In this document: one piece after another, positions 38,019 through 41,431 of the stretch
Position numbering within the stretch: the stretch's first letter is position 1
Layout: every line of letters begins with the position of its first letter
DNA from: Nocardia thailandica NBRC 100428
GTDB lineage: Bacteria; Actinomycetota; Actinomycetes; Mycobacteriales; Mycobacteriaceae
Direction: 5' to 3'
Length of the DNA stretch: 41,431 bases
NCBI RefSeq assembly: GCF_000308795.1
Contig: NZ_BAGK01000009.1
Location: forward strand, 1-41,431
Translations under genes and position numbers: made by a program
The notes under the pieces: model-generated
Database searches by the model: none
Told to the model about the DNA's origin: nothing
Seen by the model: the letters and a program-made list of their open reading frames with translations, nothing else

Positions 38019-38558
38019 TTATGCGGGTGGTCGGGCCAATGCGCGCATACCGGTCACCAGCCGCTCCGGCGAGGGCGCGTGCTCGGGATCAATCAGCCAT
38101 TGCAGCAGCAGGCCGCCGATCATCGTCTGCAACAGCGCGCCCACTGATTCGTCGCCGTCGTGCCCGAACAGTTCGGCCAGGCCGCGCCGCGCCCGTGCCT
38201 GGGCCGCGGCGAGTTCGGCGCGGAGTTCCGGGGTGTGTATCGCCTGGGGGTAGCTCTCGGCATTGGCGACCCATACCGCGCGGTCGGTGGTGAACGAGTC
38301 CACCAGCCGCCGCAGGAATTCGGTCAGCCGGTCGCCGGGTTCGTCCGCGGCCACGGTGTCGAGGATCTGCTGCACCGCGGTGGCGCTGGACTCGATCATC
38401 GCCTGGGTGAGCAGCTTGTCGCGGGTGCCGAAGTGGTAGTTGATCGCGGCGAGGTTGGTCCCGGAGGCGGCGACGATGTCGCGCACGGTCGTGCGGGCGT
38501 ACCCGCGGTCGGCAAGGCATTGTTTGGCGGCGGCGAGCAGATCTTCCCTGGTTCCCAC
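38019..38558 (-). CDS. TetR/AcrR family regulator, divergent to the PapA-like gene
   Basis: This 179-residue TetR protein has its HTH in EDLLAAAKQCLADRGYARTT and VRDIVAASGTNLAAINYHFGTRDKLL; the NYHFGTRD element is the common recognition end. The C-terminal half resembles TetR_C domains (VDSFTTDRAVWVANAESYPQ). It starts at GTG 38558; no ATG fits. It lies divergent from the acyltransferase gene across a 111-base region with two matching operators at 38575-38621, so it probably represses both itself and that gene. The ligand is unknown. Confidence 0.9.
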   Translation of the reverse strand: MGTREDLLAAAKQCLADRGYARTTVRDIVAASGTNLAAINYHFGTRDKLLTQAMIESSATAVQQILDTVAADEPGDRLTEFLRRLVDSFTTDRAVWVANAESYPQAIHTPELRAELAAAQARARRGLAELFGHDGDESVGALLQTMIGGLLLQWLIDPEHAPSPERLVTGMRALARPPA

Positions 38559-38574
38559 GCGGACACCCTACCAA

Positions 38575-38626
38575 ACACACGTTTCAAACACCTGTCACTG
38601 ACAAACGTTTGAAACGCTTGTATGGT
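38575..38626. promoter_or_regulatory. Promoter and two 10-1-10 operators between TetR and PapA-like genes
   Basis: Operator 2, ACAAACGTTT-G-AAACGCTTGT (38601-38621), is a near-perfect repeat with one mismatch. Operator 1, ACACACGTTT-C-AAACACCTGT (38575-38595), is weaker, with three mismatches. On the plus strand CTGACA (38598-38603), 17 bases, TATGGT (38621-38626) is a good promoter, and operator 2 fills its spacer. Operator 1 lies 17 bases from the TetR start codon. This is classic TetR-type dual control. Confidence 0.75.
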
Positions 38627-38669
38627 CGGGGTGTCCGCCCGCCCCACCCACGGAAGTACGAGTCCCGCG

Positions 38670-39968
38670 ATGACCGCCCTGCGACCGATCTCCCCCTTCG
38701 AATCCGGCTATTTCGGCCGGGACACCACCCTCGGCGCCGTGCCGACCGGCGGCATGCCGCTGTTCATCGGCACCACCGTCACCGGCCCGCTCGACATCGC
38801 CCGCGTCCGCGGCGTCCTCGACGGCCTCGCCGCCGCCCATCCCCTGCTGCGCTGCCGCACCGCCGAGGTCGACGGCGTCGCCTGCCTGGTCCGCGACGAC
38901 ACCTACCGCCCGCCGCTGCGCGTGCGCACCGGCGGCGAATCCGCCTATCTCACCCTGGTCAACGCGCCCCAGGACTGGTCGGAGGGCCTGTTCCGCGCCG
39001 AGGTGCTGCGCGAGGGCGACCGCCACCAGCTCGTGCTCGTCGTGCACCACGGCATCGCCGACGGCCGCTCGGCGGCGGCGCTGCTGGCACTGTTCTGGCG
39101 CAACTACACCGCCGGGATCACCGGAGAGGCTGCGGCCCTGGCCTTTCCGGACCAGTCACTCCCGCCGGCGATGGACGTGGCCCTGTCCACGGTGATCGGC
39201 GCCGGGGACGCCGAGGCGTGGCTCGACACGGTCCGGGTCGCCGCGGCGGGCCTGGATCCCGCCGCCGCGCCGCGAACCCTCCCCCACGACGGCGGCGCGC
39301 ACGATCCCCTCGGCCGCTTCGCCCTGTGCCGCGTCGAACTGTCCGCCGAGCGGACCAGCGGGCTGGTGCGCGCGGCCCGCGACGCCGGGCTGACCGTGCA
39401 CGCGCTGCTCACCGGCGTCGCGCTGGCCGCGCTGCGCACCCGCTTCCCCGAACCCGGTGCGGTGCCGATGTTCTGCGGCCACGCCGCCGACGTGCGCGGG
39501 GAACTCACGCCCCCGGTCCCGCTGCACGCCCTGGGCAACTACGCCTCCGGCGCGGGCACCTACGCCGTCGCCGGGGACGACGCCGACCCCTTCGCCATCG
39601 GCCGCGACGCGGGCGCCGCCCTGCGCACGGCCCTCGACGCCCACGAGCCCGCCCGCTTCATCCTGGCCGTGCAGCGCGCCGACGCCGCCACCGCCGCGCT
39701 GCTGGCCGCGCCGCCGACCGTGGCCCTGTCCAACCTCGGGCGCCTGCCCGCCCACCAGCTGCCCGCCGAACTCGCCTTCGTGCGCGACGACATCTACGCG
39801 ATGGGCCCGGGCATGCCGCCCAAACTGACCGTGTTCACCCGGGGTCCGCGCCTGACCGTCCAGCTCGAATTCGACACCGCCGTCCACGCCCGCGCGGGCA
39901 TGGACGGCCTGCACCGCACCCTGGCCGAACTGCTCGACGAGGCCGCACGGGTCACCCACGCCGCCTGA
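38670..39968 (+). CDS. PapA5-like acyltransferase (condensation-domain fold)
   Basis: This 432-residue protein has the condensation/acyltransferase fold. The catalytic HHxxxDG is HHGIADG at residues 126-132, after LVLVVHHG. Upstream it has HPLLRCR (57-63), downstream VHALLTGVALAALRTRF and NYASGAGTYAVAG. The size and order match the PapA family that esterifies alcohols with acyl groups on mycobacterial lipids such as phthiocerol dimycocerosates; the acyl donor and acceptor here are unknown. The frame is open from 38622, but the promoter at 38598-38626 would start transcription around 38633, so ATG 38670 is the likely start. A TetR gene lies divergently. Confidence 0.85.
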   Translation: MTALRPISPFESGYFGRDTTLGAVPTGGMPLFIGTTVTGPLDIARVRGVLDGLAAAHPLLRCRTAEVDGVACLVRDDTYRPPLRVRTGGESAYLTLVNAPQDWSEGLFRAEVLREGDRHQLVLVVHHGIADGRSAAALLALFWRNYTAGITGEAAALAFPDQSLPPAMDVALSTVIGAGDAEAWLDTVRVAAAGLDPAAAPRTLPHDGGAHDPLGRFALCRVELSAERTSGLVRAARDAGLTVHALLTGVALAALRTRFPEPGAVPMFCGHAADVRGELTPPVPLHALGNYASGAGTYAVAGDDADPFAIGRDAGAALRTALDAHEPARFILAVQRADAATAALLAAPPTVALSNLGRLPAHQLPAELAFVRDDIYAMGPGMPPKLTVFTRGPRLTVQLEFDTAVHARAGMDGLHRTLAELLDEAARVTHAA

Positions 39969-39973
39969 CCGGT

Positions 39974-40011
39974 CCGGAGGCCGGGACCGCGCGTGCGGTC
40001 CCGGCCTCCGG
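39974..40011. terminator. Strong bidirectional hairpin terminator
   Basis: Perfect 17-bp stem with a four-base loop (left 39974-39990, right 39995-40011) between the convergent PapA-like and nitroreductase-family genes. Confidence 0.8.
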
Positions 40012-40013
40012 GC

Positions 40014-40469
40014 TCAGGCGCGGCGCGTCAGGCGGACGACCGGGTAGTGCCGGCCGGACCTGTCCTGGTACCTGCCGTAGCGCGGCTGGGCGGCGACGAT
40101 GCGGTCCCAGGCCTCGGCGCGCTCGTCGCCGTCGAGCACCGTTGGAAAGACCGGGATCTCGCCGGTACCGGGCAGTTCGATCGTGGCGTTGGCGGGGCCC
40201 GCCATCAGGTTGCGGTGCCAGTCGGGGTCGCCCGCGCCGCCGCCGGAGGCGACCAGCAGCCAGGCGTCCTCGCCGTCGGGGAACCAGGTCACCGGGGTGA
40301 CGCGCGGCTGTCCCGTGCGCCGTCCCACAGTGTGCAGGATCAGCACGTCCATGCCGAGGAACGTGCCCTTGCCCGCGCGGATCTTACGGTTCATGCGGGC
40401 GTTCATGCGGTGCTGCATCCAGCGGGAGAAGCCGCCGGTCCGGGTGGTCTCGGTGGTGGTCACGGTCAT
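40014..40469 (-). CDS. F420-dependent (Ddn-like) nitroreductase/quinone reductase family protein
   Basis: This 151-residue protein of the deazaflavin-dependent nitroreductase (Ddn) family has the standard features GFSRWMQHRMNARMNRKIR at the start, ILHTVGRRTGQPRVTPV, WLLVASGGGAGDPDWHRNLMA and the C-terminal YPVVRLTRR. Members use coenzyme F420, a cofactor typical of Mycobacterium, Nocardia and Streptomyces. Substrates are quinones or nitro compounds. The start ATG 40469 overlaps the upstream TGA by one base, in translational coupling with the AhpD-like gene. No other F420 genes are visible. Confidence 0.88.
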   Translation of the reverse strand: MTVTTTETTRTGGFSRWMQHRMNARMNRKIRAGKGTFLGMDVLILHTVGRRTGQPRVTPVTWFPDGEDAWLLVASGGGAGDPDWHRNLMAGPANATIELPGTGEIPVFPTVLDGDERAEAWDRIVAAQPRYGRYQDRSGRHYPVVRLTRRA

Positions 40470-40924
40470 CAGCCCCAGGCGCCGGCGATCTGCCGGGTGG
40501 TCGCGTTGAGCCGGTTGAACATGTTGGTCACCCCGATCATCAGGACGATGGCGGCCAGCTGCCGCTCGTCGAAGTAGGTGGCGGCGGTGTCCCAGATCTC
40601 GTCGGTGACCGGGTCGGGACGGTCGGCGAGCCGGGTCGCGGCCTCGGCCAGGGCGAGGGCCGCGCGCTCCTCCTCGCTGAAGTACGGGGTCTCGCGCCAG
40701 GCAACGACGGTGGCCAGCCGCTCGTCGCTCACCCCGGCCTTGCGGGCGGTCTTGGTGCCGCCGTCGACGCAGGCGCTGCAGCCGTTGATCTGGCTGACGC
40801 GCAGGTGGACCAGCTCGAGGATCTCGGCGTCGACGCCGCCGGTCTGCACGGCCGCCAGGACCTGCTGGATGGGCTGCATGGCGCCGGTGAGGACCATGGC
40901 GGGGTTCTGCATACGGGACTGCAT
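40469..40924 (-). CDS. Carboxymuconolactone decarboxylase/AhpD-like protein, His-less
   Basis: This 151-residue protein has the AhpD/CMD-type core HLRVSQINGCSACVDGGTKTAR. The redox cysteines C49 and C52 are present, but the usual histidine four residues later (C-x-x-C-x-x-x-H) is replaced by glycine (G56). AhpD-type enzymes use the CxxC pair to reduce peroxiredoxins or hydroperoxides; without the proton-relay His activity may be altered. ATG 40924 (MQSRMQNPAM) is chosen for the GAGGAG about eight bases upstream; an earlier in-frame start at 41041 is only a low-complexity extension. It is coupled to the nitroreductase gene. Confidence 0.85.
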   Translation of the reverse strand: MQSRMQNPAMVLTGAMQPIQQVLAAVQTGGVDAEILELVHLRVSQINGCSACVDGGTKTARKAGVSDERLATVVAWRETPYFSEEERAALALAEAATRLADRPDPVTDEIWDTAATYFDERQLAAIVLMIGVTNMFNRLNATTRQIAGAWG

Positions 40925-41125
40925 GATGTTCTCCTCGGGTCGGGATCCGCGGGGATCCGCTGCGTTCGTTGCCCGGTGTGCTCCGTGGCGTGTCTCCATG
41001 ACAGCCCGCACCCCTTGTCCCCGGACAGGGGCGTGGGACACGATGGGACAGCGGAAGCCGTGCTGATCTCGGCCGATCCGGGCGAAACTTTTTCGCGGAC
41101 CGCGGGACGAAGGAGAGCGACGCCG

Positions 41126-41431
41126 GTGGCGGCACAGCAGGTGAACTACCCCCAGGACGAGCTGGCGGAGCGGCTACGCAAGATCCAGGAGCTGTCCGGG
41201 CTCGGGGTGCGGGCGCTGGCCCGCGACACCGGCCTCAGCTCCTCCTCGCTGTCGCGCTACCTCACCGCCCAGACCGTGCCGCCGTGGCCGGTGGTGGTCG
41301 AGCTGTGCAAGTTCGTCCGCCGCGACCCGCGCCCGCTGCGGCCGCTGTGGGAGCGCGCCGCGACCCCGCTGGCCGCCCCGCCCAAGACCTCCCGGCAGGT
41401 GCAGCCGCCGTCCCCGCCGCCGGGCGCGCCG
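41126..41431 (+). CDS. Helix-turn-helix (XRE-type) regulator, C-terminus outside window
   Basis: GTG 41126 has GAAGGAG about ten bases upstream. The visible 102 residues contain an XRE-type HTH: LAERLRKIQELSGLGVRALA then RDTGLSSSSLSRYLTAQTVP, ending in PPWPVVVELCKFV, followed by RRDPRPLRPLWERA and a Pro-rich linker. It reads off the right edge. It is divergent from the AhpD-nitroreductase pair. Near its promoter GGGACA repeats occur (41037-41052), possible binding sites. Regulation of the divergent redox pair is inference. Confidence 0.8.
   Translation, partial: MAAQQVNYPQDELAERLRKIQELSGLGVRALARDTGLSSSSLSRYLTAQTVPPWPVVVELCKFVRRDPRPLRPLWERAATPLAAPPKTSRQVQPPSPPPGAP

Noticed and set aside
38622..38669. 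Upstream ATG 38622 as start of the PapA-like gene
   Set aside because: It overlaps the -10 TATGGT and the operator; a transcript starting near 38633 cannot contain it.

Overview
The window is one stretch of very GC-rich actinobacterial chromosome. The gene set points to the Mycobacteriales, most likely Nocardia or a close relative. It includes lsr2, a UsfX/RsbW-type anti-sigma factor with a SigF-type sigma factor, a UsfY-like protein, a deazaflavin (F420)-type nitroreductase, a PapA5-like acyltransferase, an Ltp1-like lipid-transfer thiolase, a fused FadE34-type acyl-CoA dehydrogenase and UdgX. That assignment is inference from gene content. I see no rRNA, tRNA, CRISPR array, insertion sequence or phage genes.

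Layout. 1-4.5 kb: a partial TetR regulator, a FUSC-type membrane protein, fdhD (with a possible leaderless leader peptide), a decayed GGDEF fragment and a FadI-like thiolase with a perfect palindromic operator. 4.5-6 kb: a proline-rich tandem-repeat protein and a low-affinity iron permease-like protein. 6-10 kb: a compact five-gene operon of a HemK2-like methyltransferase, a CDGSH Fe-S protein, a haem-oxygenase-like diiron enzyme, an Orn/Lys/Arg-type PLP decarboxylase and a flavodoxin-like reductase. It looks like one uncharacterised redox pathway. 10-21.6 kb: a general-stress island (anti-sigma factor, TPP enzyme, nucleotidyltransferase-BON fusion, phosphoesterase, large catalase, SDR, UsfY-like protein, SAP/Rho-N-like protein, UdgX, DUF72 and a SigF-type sigma factor). 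21.6-28.1 kb: a five-gene lipid or steroid-type beta-oxidation operon with a TetR gene next to it. 28.3-36.8 kb: SHOCT and DUF6325 proteins, two separate glycerol kinases, a GylR-like IclR regulator, GNAT, signal peptidase I and glpD. 36.8-41.4 kb: an 18-residue amphipathic peptide gene, lsr2, a TetR/PapA-like divergent pair, a nitroreductase/AhpD-like pair and the start of an HTH gene.

The strongest unifying signal is a set of eight promoter-like elements between 5.5 and 20.7 kb. All have the form GNNT, exactly 15 bases, then GGGTA(T/G/C) (one has CGGTAG), which fits the known SigF/SigB-family promoter form. They precede the proline-rich protein, the anti-sigma factor, the nucleotidyltransferase-BON operon, a 76-residue protein, the SDR-catalase operon, a 38-residue leaderless membrane peptide plus UsfY, the SAP/Rho-N-like protein and the DUF72-UdgX operon. 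The island therefore looks like a physically clustered SigF regulon carrying its own sigma and anti-sigma genes.

The most interesting undescribed candidates are three: the 18-residue amphipathic peptide (36842-36898, minus), which has an ideal ribosome binding site and whose polar residues all lie on one helix face; the five-gene diiron/decarboxylase operon; and the SigF island with its small proteins. All functional statements are from reading the sequence only; no database search was run.
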